Shown: one piece after another, positions 14,058-20,780 of the stretch
Layout: the number at the start of each line of letters is the position of its first letter
Numbering within the stretch: the stretch's first letter is position 1
Assembly: GCA_011620785.1 (NCBI GenBank)
Contig: WOYM01000086.1
Span: 1 to 22,925, forward strand
DNA from: Methanothrix sp.
GTDB taxonomy: Archaea > Halobacteriota > Methanosarcinia > Methanotrichales > Methanotrichaceae
Direction of reading: 5' to 3'
Length of the DNA stretch: 22,925 bases
Made by a program: the position numbers and the translations under genes
Notes under the pieces: generated by a model
Databases searched by the model: none
Seen by the model: only the letters and a program-made list of their open reading frames with translations
What the model was told of the DNA's origin: nothing

Positions 14058-14480
14058 ATGGGAGTACTTGTGGTATTGGCCGTAGTGATGCTATCGGTGC
14101 CTATTCTGGCACAGGGAATGAGGCCCTGTGGAGCGGTGGACGTTCTGGGGAGGGGCGGAGGCATATTTCAGTCAGAGGCATCTGCGTTCCAGTTCCCTGA
14201 GTTCGCAGATACAAACTTCGATCGCCTGACCGTCGGAAATGACAGGGCTTTGGCCTTTGGCGGCATCTGGCGGAGACCTTCTCTGGCCACAGCCACCAAT
14301 AACCTGATGATCGAGAAGAATCAGGATTCTGGTGAGTGCGAATGCTGCAGTCCCGAATCCTGCCAGGAATGCTGCTTGAAGGTCAACATGGAGCAGATCC
14401 GGGTGGGAAATAGGGAGGCACTGGCCTTTGGAGCCGCTATTGCCACCAACAATGTGAAGATCGTCACCAACCAGCAATAG
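14058..14480 (+). CDS. Secreted protein of unknown function with duplicated motif and Cys cluster
   Basis: From ATG 14058 a 140-residue protein begins with a hydrophobic signal segment (MGVLVVLAVVMLSVPILAQG). A motif of the form VGN-x2-ALAFG-...-ATNN-x5-NQ occurs twice, at about residues 59-89 and 116-139. Between the copies lies a six-cysteine cluster at 94, 96, 97, 102, 105 and 106 (C-x-CC-x4-C-x2-CC), which could bind metal or form disulfides. The start is uncertain: GAGGTGA lies 13 nt before this ATG, too far, but only 4 nt before an in-frame ATT at 14049, whose use would add an arginine to the signal peptide n-region. A second secreted-protein gene follows after 29 nt. I do not recognise a characterised family. 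Confidence 0.65.
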   Translation: MGVLVVLAVVMLSVPILAQGMRPCGAVDVLGRGGGIFQSEASAFQFPEFADTNFDRLTVGNDRALAFGGIWRRPSLATATNNLMIEKNQDSGECECCSPESCQECCLKVNMEQIRVGNREALAFGAAIATNNVKIVTNQQ

Positions 14481-14509
14481 ATCGGGATCATCAGACCTGA
14501 AGGACGAAA

Positions 14510-15241
14510 ATGAAAAAAATGCTAAAGCCCACTGGCCTCTTGCTGGTGGGGGCCATTTTTATCTTCTCATGCCTCATGCTCAATGCACTGGGATCAGAGG
14601 CGGGCCTCCCCGACCTGCAGAAAGAGATGAAAAAGACCCTCTCAGGCACTCTGGATAAACCATATGGAAGCGCAATAGGGAAGTTCAAGGTAAATGGAGA
14701 GACGATCACTCTCCCCTGGTCAGTGCGAGGTACATCGGCGCTTCGGTCGAAAGCACTTTTTCTCTGGCCATTGCCTTCAAGAGAAGATATAGCGCTGAAT
14801 GAAACCGACTCGAAGAGGGTGGTTTCAGACCTGACGGCAATCAATACCGACAGGGAGCGAGAGATTATCTACGACGGCAGCCAAGACTGTGATGCTGGGT
14901 CGGAGGACCTTTCCAATTCCCTGGAGATCAGCGTCACCGGCCAGGAGACCGATGATGGATCGCTAAATTGGCACGATGGTCATGTTGCGGCAGATAGCAT
15001 TGAGCGTGCTGTGGATAAAGCATTGAACCGGGATAAGAAAAACGACCTCAACTCGAACAATGTGACCAGGAGCGGTTCGGCGGCGCTCTTGGGCAATAAT
15101 ATGATCATAGACGTCAGCGGGATCTCAGTGAGTGCTATAAATTCGGTAAAAGGGGGAAGTGCCACCGCCACCTCCAACATCCTGATAAGGCCAGTGCAGA
15201 TCATCGCCAGTCCATCTGAGGTGGAAGAGAAGCTGAGATAA
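14510..15241 (+). CDS. Secreted protein of unknown function, partner of the preceding gene
   Basis: A 243-residue protein with a signal peptide (MKKMLKPTGLLLVGAIFIFSC, cleavage perhaps near LNALGSEA) and no membrane segment after it. The C-terminal part (LGNNMIIDVSGISVSAIN, then GGSATATSNILIRPVQI) echoes the ATNN-x-I motif of the protein encoded just upstream, so the two may share a fold or act together. The middle is acidic and hydrophilic. It lies 29 nt after the first gene and is probably cotranscribed. No catalytic motif was recognised. Confidence 0.65.
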   Translation: MKKMLKPTGLLLVGAIFIFSCLMLNALGSEAGLPDLQKEMKKTLSGTLDKPYGSAIGKFKVNGETITLPWSVRGTSALRSKALFLWPLPSREDIALNETDSKRVVSDLTAINTDREREIIYDGSQDCDAGSEDLSNSLEISVTGQETDDGSLNWHDGHVAADSIERAVDKALNRDKKNDLNSNNVTRSGSAALLGNNMIIDVSGISVSAINSVKGGSATATSNILIRPVQIIASPSEVEEKLR

Positions 15242-15250
15242 TTCCCATGA

Positions 15251-15262
15251 TTTCTTCTTTTT
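15251..15262 (+). terminator. T-rich terminator after the secreted-protein pair
   Basis: TTTCTTCTTTTT lies 10 nt after the stop codon, with no hairpin. T-rich tracts are sufficient for archaeal termination. Confidence 0.4.
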
Positions 15263-15271
15263 GAATCACAA

Positions 15272-15279
15272 ACTATAAG
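15272..15279 (+). promoter_or_regulatory. TATA box for hisS
   Basis: ACTATAAG ends 28 nt before the ATG at 15308. The leader would be only a few nucleotides long and has no Shine-Dalgarno sequence. Confidence 0.45.
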
Positions 15280-15307
15280 GGCATTTTGCGTCTACTCCTC
15301 TCTCGAT

Positions 15308-16681
15308 ATGACCATCATCAAGAGGCCGAGAGGCACGCGGGACTTCCTTCCTGAAGAGATGCGGAAGCGGAGCCAGGCCCGAAAAGCGATGCAAGAAGTG
15401 CTTGAGCGCTGGGGCTACCAGGAGGTAGCCACCCCCACATTTGAGCATCTTGAGCTATTCACAGAGAAATCCGGTGCATCAGTAATAGATGAGATCTACA
15501 GCTTCCAGGACAAAGGAGGTCGGGATCTTGCCCTCCGTCCGGAATTGACCGCTCCAGTGATGCGCATGTTCGTCTCCGAGCTGCAAAACTCGCCCAAGCC
15601 TTTGAGGCTCTACTACTTTGGCAATTGCTTCCGCTATGAGCGCCCACAGAAAGGGCGCTTCAGGGAGTTCTGGCAGCTGGGTGCGGAGCTGATAGGAGGT
15701 GCCAGGCCGGATTCCGAGGCAGAGGCCATCGCTCTGGCAGATCAGTTGATCAGGAGCGCGGGAATCAGGGGAGATATTCACCTCGGCTATCTGGGTCTAA
15801 TACGGGCTATTTTAGAGAGAATTGAGGGGGATAAAAGAGCGGCAGCGATGAGAATGATCGACAAAAAAGAGCGGTCTGCTTTAGAGGAGCTGCTGGAGGA
15901 TCTGAATCAAGGAGATCTGGGACTGCTGGAGCTGATCGATCTGAAGGGCAAAGCGGCTTTGGATAAGGCCCTGGAGATCGCCGGAGATCTGTTGCTCACT
16001 GAGACTCAAGAGGCCCCCGCCAGGAGTGAGGGTCCGAGAGCCCCTTCTGAGCCCAAGATGCAGTCAGAGGGCCGCGGGTCCGCTCGCAATGGAAGGGCGG
16101 TCAGCTCCCAGCTCCACCTGGAGGAGTTCCAGGAGACGGTAGATCTTCTCGGAGCCTACGGGGTGGACTTCCAAATTGACTTTGAGATCGTGCGGGGCCT
16201 GGATTACTACTCCGGCACGGTCTTTGAGATCTATGCTGAGGGTCTGGGAGCACAGCGCCAGATATGCGGCGGAGGAACATATGAGCTTTCCAGCCTCTTT
16301 GGAGGGAAAGAGACCTCATCAACCGGCTTCGGCCTGGGATTCGACCGCATCATGGAGATCGCCCATATAAAGGAGGAGAGAAAGCCGCCGGTCTTCCTTG
16401 TATACACCCCCGGCGTCAAGGTTGATGCTGCCAGGATCGCAGTATCTCTGCGAAGGTCAGTCCCTACAGTCCTGGATGTAATGGGCAGAAGCATGGGGGC
16501 GCAGCTCAAGGCAGCATCAGGAGCGGGGGCGAGGCATGCGGTGATCGTGGGCAGAGAGGAGCTGGATTCCGGTAAGCTGATCCTGAGAGACATGTCAGGG
16601 GGAGAGCAGGAGAATTTGACCTTAGAGGAGATAGTAGAACGGCTCAGCCCGATCTATTCCTCTAAATTTTATAAAACATAA
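15308..16681 (+). CDS. hisS: Histidyl-tRNA synthetase
   Basis: A 457-residue class II synthetase that charges tRNA-His. The N-terminal RPRGTRDFLPEEM, motif 2 (FRYERPQKGRFREFWQLGAE), the histidine-binding RGLDYYSGTVFE and motif 3 (GGGTYELSSLFGG, FGLGFDRIM) are all present, followed by the anticodon-binding domain (VFLVYTPGV onward). It is longer than typical archaeal HisRS of about 410-430 residues because of a low-complexity, Glu/Pro/Ser/Arg-rich stretch at about residues 231-268, between the insertion domain and the histidine-A motif. This stretch is probably disordered. The gene has its own promoter and is likely leaderless. Confidence 0.96.
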   Translation: MTIIKRPRGTRDFLPEEMRKRSQARKAMQEVLERWGYQEVATPTFEHLELFTEKSGASVIDEIYSFQDKGGRDLALRPELTAPVMRMFVSELQNSPKPLRLYYFGNCFRYERPQKGRFREFWQLGAELIGGARPDSEAEAIALADQLIRSAGIRGDIHLGYLGLIRAILERIEGDKRAAAMRMIDKKERSALEELLEDLNQGDLGLLELIDLKGKAALDKALEIAGDLLLTETQEAPARSEGPRAPSEPKMQSEGRGSARNGRAVSSQLHLEEFQETVDLLGAYGVDFQIDFEIVRGLDYYSGTVFEIYAEGLGAQRQICGGGTYELSSLFGGKETSSTGFGLGFDRIMEIAHIKEERKPPVFLVYTPGVKVDAARIAVSLRRSVPTVLDVMGRSMGAQLKAASGAGARHAVIVGREELDSGKLILRDMSGGEQENLTLEEIVERLSPIYSSKFYKT

Positions 16682-16719
16682 AAAGGTGGCTGGTCCTTGC
16701 TCTGAGTGCCAGACCACCT
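16680..16719 (-). terminator. Hairpin terminator of the DEAD-box helicase gene
   Basis: On the minus strand AGGTGGTCTGG pairs with CCAGCCACCT (one bulged base) across a 15-nt loop and is followed by TTTTT. It starts about 8 nt after the helicase stop codon. The T-run exists only for the minus strand, so it serves the helicase rather than the converging hisS. Confidence 0.6.
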
Positions 16720-16727
16720 CTCCTGAT

Positions 16728-18011
16728 TCAGCAGGCGACCTTGGCCGGATGTGATATGCGATGAGACGTGGCCTGCTTGCCCGGGACCTTACTGCCGACC
16801 GACCTCTGCTGAACCCGGGTGACCCTTGACCTGGCAGGGGATAAGGGCTTTGCATCCGCGCCAGTTGCCGCCTTTGCCCGAGGAGAATGATACTTATGCT
16901 CTCTTTCCTCTATCTTCTCCCGGGTAAGCCTCTCGATATCTTTCAAGAAGTTGCGCTCTTCTGCAGAGCAAAAGGAGAATGCGTTGCCGCTAGCTCCTGC
17001 CCTGCCGGTGCGCCCGATGCGGTGGATGTAGCTCTCTGGCTCATTTGGCAGGTCATAGTTCACCACATGGGTGATATCATCGATATCTATGCCCCGAGCG
17101 GCGATGTCGGTCGCCACCAGCACCCTTATCCTGCCTGATCGGAACCTTTCCATGGTATTAGTGCGCTGGTTTTGCGACTTGTTGCCATGAATGGCATCCG
17201 CCTGGATCCTGTTTTTGGACAGCATCTGCGCCACCTTGTCCGCCCGGTGCTTGGTGCGGGCGAAGACCAAGACCCTCTTCATATCTTCTTTTAGGAGGAG
17301 ATCGAGCAGAAGGGAGTTCTTGGAGTTCTGATCGACAAAGAATACCTGCTGATCGATTGAGTCCAGAGTGCACGCCGAGGGAGAGGCCTGCACATGCACC
17401 GGATCATTAAGAAGGCTCTGGGCAAGCTCGCCCGTCTCTCGGGTCAGAGTGGCAGAGAAGAAAAGGGAGCTGTGCTTCTCCGGCAGAGCCGAGACAACCC
17501 TCTTCACGTCTCTTATGAAGCCCATGTCGAGCATCCTGTCGATCTCATCCAGGACGAAGAACTCAACCCCCTTCAGCTCTATGTAGCCCTGGTTCATCAG
17601 GTCTAAGAGCCTGCCAGGAGTGGCGACCAGTATATCGACCCCCCGGGAGAGCATATTGACCTGCGGCCCCTGGCGTACGCCGCCGAATATGACCAGTTGT
17701 CTGAAGCGCAGAAACTTGCCATAGGTGGCAAAGCTCTGGCCGATCTGGGCAGCAAGCTCTCTGGTAGGAGCAAGCACCAGCACTCGCGGTGAGCCCGGCC
17801 GGCAAGCTCGCCGCTCGGCTGACATTCTCTGCAGTATGGGCAGCACAAATGCCGCCGTCTTTCCCGTTCCCGTCTGAGCGATCCCCAGCAGATCCTTTCC
17901 CTCGAGTAATGGGGGTATGGCCAGCGTCTGTATCGGCGTGGGGGTGGTATATCCTTCTAGAGCAATCGCCCGCAAGAGCGGATCTATTATATTCAGATTT
18001 CCAAATGACAT
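16728..18011 (-). CDS. DEAD-box ATP-dependent RNA helicase
   Basis: A 427-residue superfamily 2 RNA helicase. Motifs in order: Q motif region (TPTPIQTLAIPPLL), Walker A AQTGTGKT at 45-52, PTRELA at 82-87, TPGR at 131-134, motif II at 155-158, SAT at 186-188, then VATDIAARGIDI and HRIGRTGRAG. Motif II reads DEID instead of DEAD, a rare variant that keeps the metal-binding D-E. A basic, Ser/Lys/Arg-rich tail of about 80 residues follows the core and may bind RNA. Relatives remodel rRNA and mRNA and are often cold-induced. ATG at 18011 has GAGG 6 nt upstream. The leader contains inverted repeats that could hide this site (see 18011-18102). A hairpin terminator follows. Confidence 0.94.
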   Translation of the reverse strand: MSFGNLNIIDPLLRAIALEGYTTPTPIQTLAIPPLLEGKDLLGIAQTGTGKTAAFVLPILQRMSAERRACRPGSPRVLVLAPTRELAAQIGQSFATYGKFLRFRQLVIFGGVRQGPQVNMLSRGVDILVATPGRLLDLMNQGYIELKGVEFFVLDEIDRMLDMGFIRDVKRVVSALPEKHSSLFFSATLTRETGELAQSLLNDPVHVQASPSACTLDSIDQQVFFVDQNSKNSLLLDLLLKEDMKRVLVFARTKHRADKVAQMLSKNRIQADAIHGNKSQNQRTNTMERFRSGRIRVLVATDIAARGIDIDDITHVVNYDLPNEPESYIHRIGRTGRAGASGNAFSFCSAEERNFLKDIERLTREKIEEREHKYHSPRAKAATGADAKPLSPARSRVTRVQQRSVGSKVPGKQATSHRISHPAKVAC

Positions 18012-18102
18012 TTAATGCCTCTTCTTTGAATCTGAAAACAAGATGAAGTTCACGGCAATAGCCCGCAATACATGCAAGCCTGCCGGAAGCAGAGGCATTA
18101 AA
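18011..18102 (-). promoter_or_regulatory. Ribosome-binding-site-sequestering inverted repeat in the helicase leader
   Basis: In the mRNA the sequence TTTAATGCCTCT (18102-18091) is a perfect 12-bp complement of AGAGGCATTAAA (18022-18011), which contains the Shine-Dalgarno GAGG and the first base of the start codon. The loop is 68 nt. A third segment, GCAGAGGCA (18224-18216), can pair 9 bp with TGCCTCTGC (18097-18089). The two pairings share seven bases and cannot coexist, so one state hides and the other frees the ribosome binding site. The pairings are seen; the switching is inferred. Confidence 0.5.
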
Positions 18103-18246
18103 CGACAATGGATGTCTCCCGAAGCGATTGATCTCATAATCAAAATCGTTCCAGAGCCATCCGTCTCTTTAAGGAAGCCTGATCCGACAGCCCGTTTAAG
18201 GGCCAGAGAAAAAGCTGCCTCTGCGGTTTCAAATCATTTCCATTAT

Positions 18247-18254
18247 TTATTTAA
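18247..18254 (-). promoter_or_regulatory. Candidate TATA box for the helicase gene
   Basis: TTAAATAA on the minus strand, within a longer AT-rich run. It predicts a start near 18222-18230 and a leader of over 200 nt. A second candidate (GATAAATT, about 18304-18311) would add about 55 nt. Confidence 0.35.
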
Positions 18255-18259
18255 TTTCC

Positions 18260-18280
18260 TATCGGTTCGCTGAACCGATA
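18260..18280. repeat. 9-bp palindrome next to the helicase promoter
   Basis: TATCGGTTC GCT GAACCGATA is a perfect 9-bp inverted repeat with a 3-nt spacer. It lies just upstream of the candidate TATA box, a typical activator site; if the upstream promoter is used it would form a 5' stem-loop of the mRNA. Confidence 0.5.
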
Positions 18281-18399
18281 TCAGCCTCAAAAACATCTCA
18301 ACAATTTATCGAATCAATGCAAATGGAGCGGTTGAGCATCTCCTCACCAGACTAAATATCTGTCGGTCCCATCTACCGGTCAATCTGCCGATCCACAGT

Positions 18400-18615
18400 T
18401 CATCTCTTCTTCCTCGCCGCCTTATACTTGGGCCAGCTCTGGTGGGGCAGTCCCTTGCCGGAATAGCTCTCTCTCACGCTATCTGAGGCTGCCCTCTCCA
18501 GCCGGTCATCGCGTAACCTCCTCCCCGCGGCCATCTTCTTTACCAGGATATAGTTGGCGGCGAGGAATAGGGGGAACAAAAGGATACAGAATGCTACTAT
18601 ATGCCAGACTTCCAT
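18400..18615 (-). CDS. Small single-span membrane protein, unknown function
   Basis: A 71-residue protein with one N-terminal membrane segment (IVAFCILLFPLFLAANYILV, about residues 6-26) and a long basic cytoplasmic tail ending in KYKAARKKR. By the positive-inside rule the tail stays in the cytoplasm, where its charge could bind nucleic acid or an acidic partner. It starts 31 nt after the stop of the MutS-like gene and may be cotranscribed, but no ribosome binding site is seen before the ATG. No family is recognised. Confidence 0.6.
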   Translation of the reverse strand: MEVWHIVAFCILLFPLFLAANYILVKKMAAGRRLRDDRLERAASDSVRESYSGKGLPHQSWPKYKAARKKR

Positions 18616-18646
18616 ATATAATAGGTCAATTCATGAATATAAAAGA

Positions 18647-20650
18647 TCATCTGAACTTCCCCAGGAGTCGGGAATAAAATTCCTTCTCCTGCCCTTTGGT
18701 GGTACGAACCAGCCGGTCCAGTATCAGCTCGGGAGTGCTCTTCGCCAGGTAGTTGTACCGCGGGCTGCGGCAGACCACAAGACAGTTGTTCTCATCCAGC
18801 CCCTCCGCCTCGATTCCGTCCACCCGAACCGGGGTCTCTGAGAAGCGACGCACATCCTCAGCCAGGTGGCTGACGAAGACCGCGGCTGAACCCCTTCGGT
18901 TCAGCTCGTCGAGCATGCAAGCGATGATGCGCGCCGAGGCTCCGGGCTCGGTTATGGACTCCAGCTCATCGGCTAAGACCAGCTTTCTCTTCTCGTTCTC
19001 CACCACAGCGAACTTTCTCATCGCCGTCTCAAAGGCTCCGGCGGAGAGGGTGCCCCGGCTCTTGCTGAAGTAGTAAAGCTGCTCGAATAGGCCCATCGTG
19101 CAGCTGTCGGCGGGCACGGGCAGACCCATCTGCGCCAGGATGACTATCTGAGAGATGAGGTCCAAAAGAGTGGTCTTGCCTCCGGAGTTGACTCCGCTGA
19201 GAAGGGCCACCATCTCTGGAGGCTCGCCCGGCCCTCCACCAAGGCAATAGCTCACCTTTTCCGGCTGCTTCAATGAGAGGTTTCTTGCTCCCTGAAAACA
19301 CAGGCAGGTCTCTGATGCAATCTCCGGAAAGATCAAACCCTCCTTCAGGGTGAATGAGCCCAGGGCATAGGAATAATCGAACTCCATCAGAATATGGACC
19401 AGCGCTTCCGCCCGATTTCTCTCCTCAGCCAGACCACGGGCCAGCTCTCTTTTTGCCTTCAGGCCCCTCTCCTCTTGCCGGCTGCGCAGCTCCTGCTCAA
19501 AGGATCGCAATGCTCCTCGGTCCAGCTCCAGAGGGTAGCTGACGGCAGAGGAGAATATCTCATCCAGCCAGACCTCCTCAGCTCCTTTCAGATCCAGATC
19601 CTCTCTGGCGCGCTCCTTGGCCTCTTTCAAAACCTCCTGATAGATCCCTTTCATCCGGATCTCGAAGAGCTCCCGGATGCCATCTCCCCGGCTCATCACC
19701 TGCAAGAGGTCCGTCCCATCCAGGGTGAGCGAGCTGTTCTCGATCCTTCTCTTCAGCTCCTCATTGGCTGTGGATGCTGCCTGGTCCACGCAACCCTCCA
19801 GCCGGGCGGCCAGCCTGCTCAACCGCTCCGCCTCAATGTCGCTCTTATCGCCAAGCCTGCTGATCAGGTCGAAGAAATTCTCCCAGCCCTGAAAGTCCTC
19901 CACTCCCGCTGCCCGAAGCTTCGATGCCGCCTCCACCGCGGCAGCCAGGGTTTCCATATTCTCTCTGTAAAAGCCTAAAACCGCCTCAGGAACCAGGTAC
20001 CAGTCTTCTAGAGATTCGGCCCTCTCCACCTCTTCCACGTCTACCATACCCCCGCCCACCAGGCTAACAACGCTATAGCTCCGGGCGAGGGCCAAGAGCT
20101 CCTGCGGACTTTCCGCCAGATGAAGATCGATCAATCTGTCCAGGTCGCGGGATTTCAGCCTCTGGAAGTCCTCAGCGCTGCTGGCAGCCACCGCCCTCTC
20201 CCTGACCCTTGAAGCTGACCTCTCCCGCAAAGGGCGGATGGAACGAAGCTGCTCCTCTATGCCCAGGCCTTCCATCCTCCGGGCCACCTCCAAAGAGCGG
20301 GAGGCAGCCAAACGGTTCTCCTCTATCAGCTCCTGGGAGGAGGAGGGAAAGAGGGTGCCGATCTTCAGTCGGGCGTACTCGGTATGGGCAAAACCAGCCA
20401 GCCTGGAGATCAGCAGGGAATAGATCCTGACGGCCTCATCGGTGGCCAAGAACTCGTCTGGAGAGACCCGGAACTTCAGGGCGCGGGCATACTGGACCAG
20501 CTGCAGAGCCTGGCGTTCGCTAAGGGTACTGCATAGGCCCAGCAGGTCCCCGTCCCGCACCGCCTGCAGAGCCTTTTCCTCATCCCCATAATGCTCTCTG
20601 AGGCGCTCTTTTAAGCGAGGGCCAACTCCTGGAAGATCCACCAGTTTCAA
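18647..20650 (-). CDS. MutS-related ATPase with N-terminal helix-hairpin-helix
   Basis: A 667-residue protein. It starts with a helix-hairpin-helix motif (LVDLPGVGPRLKERLREHYG, about residues 3-22), has a long helical, lever-like region through about residue 440, and ends in a MutS-family ABC ATPase: Walker A GVNSGGKTTLL at about 485-495, Walker B LVLADELESI at about 555-565 and a VFVSHLAE switch histidine. The MutS1 mismatch-reading domain is lacking, so it should not be called a mismatch-repair protein. It resembles the archaeal MutS5-type group, one of which binds branched DNA; that assignment is from memory and tentative. The start is TTG at 20650, with no ribosome binding site and a TATA box about 25 nt upstream. 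An ATG at 20660 is out of frame. Confidence 0.85.
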   Translation of the reverse strand: MKLVDLPGVGPRLKERLREHYGDEEKALQAVRDGDLLGLCSTLSERQALQLVQYARALKFRVSPDEFLATDEAVRIYSLLISRLAGFAHTEYARLKIGTLFPSSSQELIEENRLAASRSLEVARRMEGLGIEEQLRSIRPLRERSASRVRERAVAASSAEDFQRLKSRDLDRLIDLHLAESPQELLALARSYSVVSLVGGGMVDVEEVERAESLEDWYLVPEAVLGFYRENMETLAAAVEAASKLRAAGVEDFQGWENFFDLISRLGDKSDIEAERLSRLAARLEGCVDQAASTANEELKRRIENSSLTLDGTDLLQVMSRGDGIRELFEIRMKGIYQEVLKEAKERAREDLDLKGAEEVWLDEIFSSAVSYPLELDRGALRSFEQELRSRQEERGLKAKRELARGLAEERNRAEALVHILMEFDYSYALGSFTLKEGLIFPEIASETCLCFQGARNLSLKQPEKVSYCLGGGPGEPPEMVALLSGVNSGGKTTLLDLISQIVILAQMGLPVPADSCTMGLFEQLYYFSKSRGTLSAGAFETAMRKFAVVENEKRKLVLADELESITEPGASARIIACMLDELNRRGSAAVFVSHLAEDVRRFSETPVRVDGIEAEGLDENNCLVVCRSPRYNYLAKSTPELILDRLVRTTKGQEKEFYSRLLGKFR

Positions 20651-20670
20651 GCGCTGCCATTTTAACAGGA

Positions 20671-20681
20671 ATATAATATAT
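20671..20681 (-). promoter_or_regulatory. TATA box for the MutS-like gene
   Basis: TATATTATAT on the minus strand lies 21-31 nt before the TTG start at 20650, so transcription would begin at or next to the start codon. Confidence 0.45.
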
Positions 20682-20722
20682 CTGTTCCGCCAGGCAGAAG
20701 GCTGTCAGAATCTGGAGTGGTC

Positions 20723-20736
20723 GGCCCGGACGGGCC
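20723..20736. repeat. GC-rich hairpin in the divergent mutS-like / methyltransferase-like promoter region
   Basis: GGCCCGGACGGGCC is a 5-6 bp inverted repeat with a 2-4 nt loop. It lies between the two divergent TATA boxes and stands out by base composition. It could be an operator; nothing else supports that. Confidence 0.35.
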
Positions 20737-20748
20737 TGCACGGAGAAG

Positions 20749-20756
20749 ATTAATAT
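20749..20756 (+). promoter_or_regulatory. Candidate TATA box for the methyltransferase-like gene
   Basis: ATTAATAT, 25 nt before the GTG start at 20781, consistent with a leaderless message. Confidence 0.3.
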
Positions 20757-20780
20757 TCCAGGGGCAGAAGATCAAATATC

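Noticed and set aside
17563..18108. A 181-codon minus-strand frame covering the helicase leader and start
   Set aside because: It overlaps the clear helicase gene in another frame and has no recognisable protein pattern.
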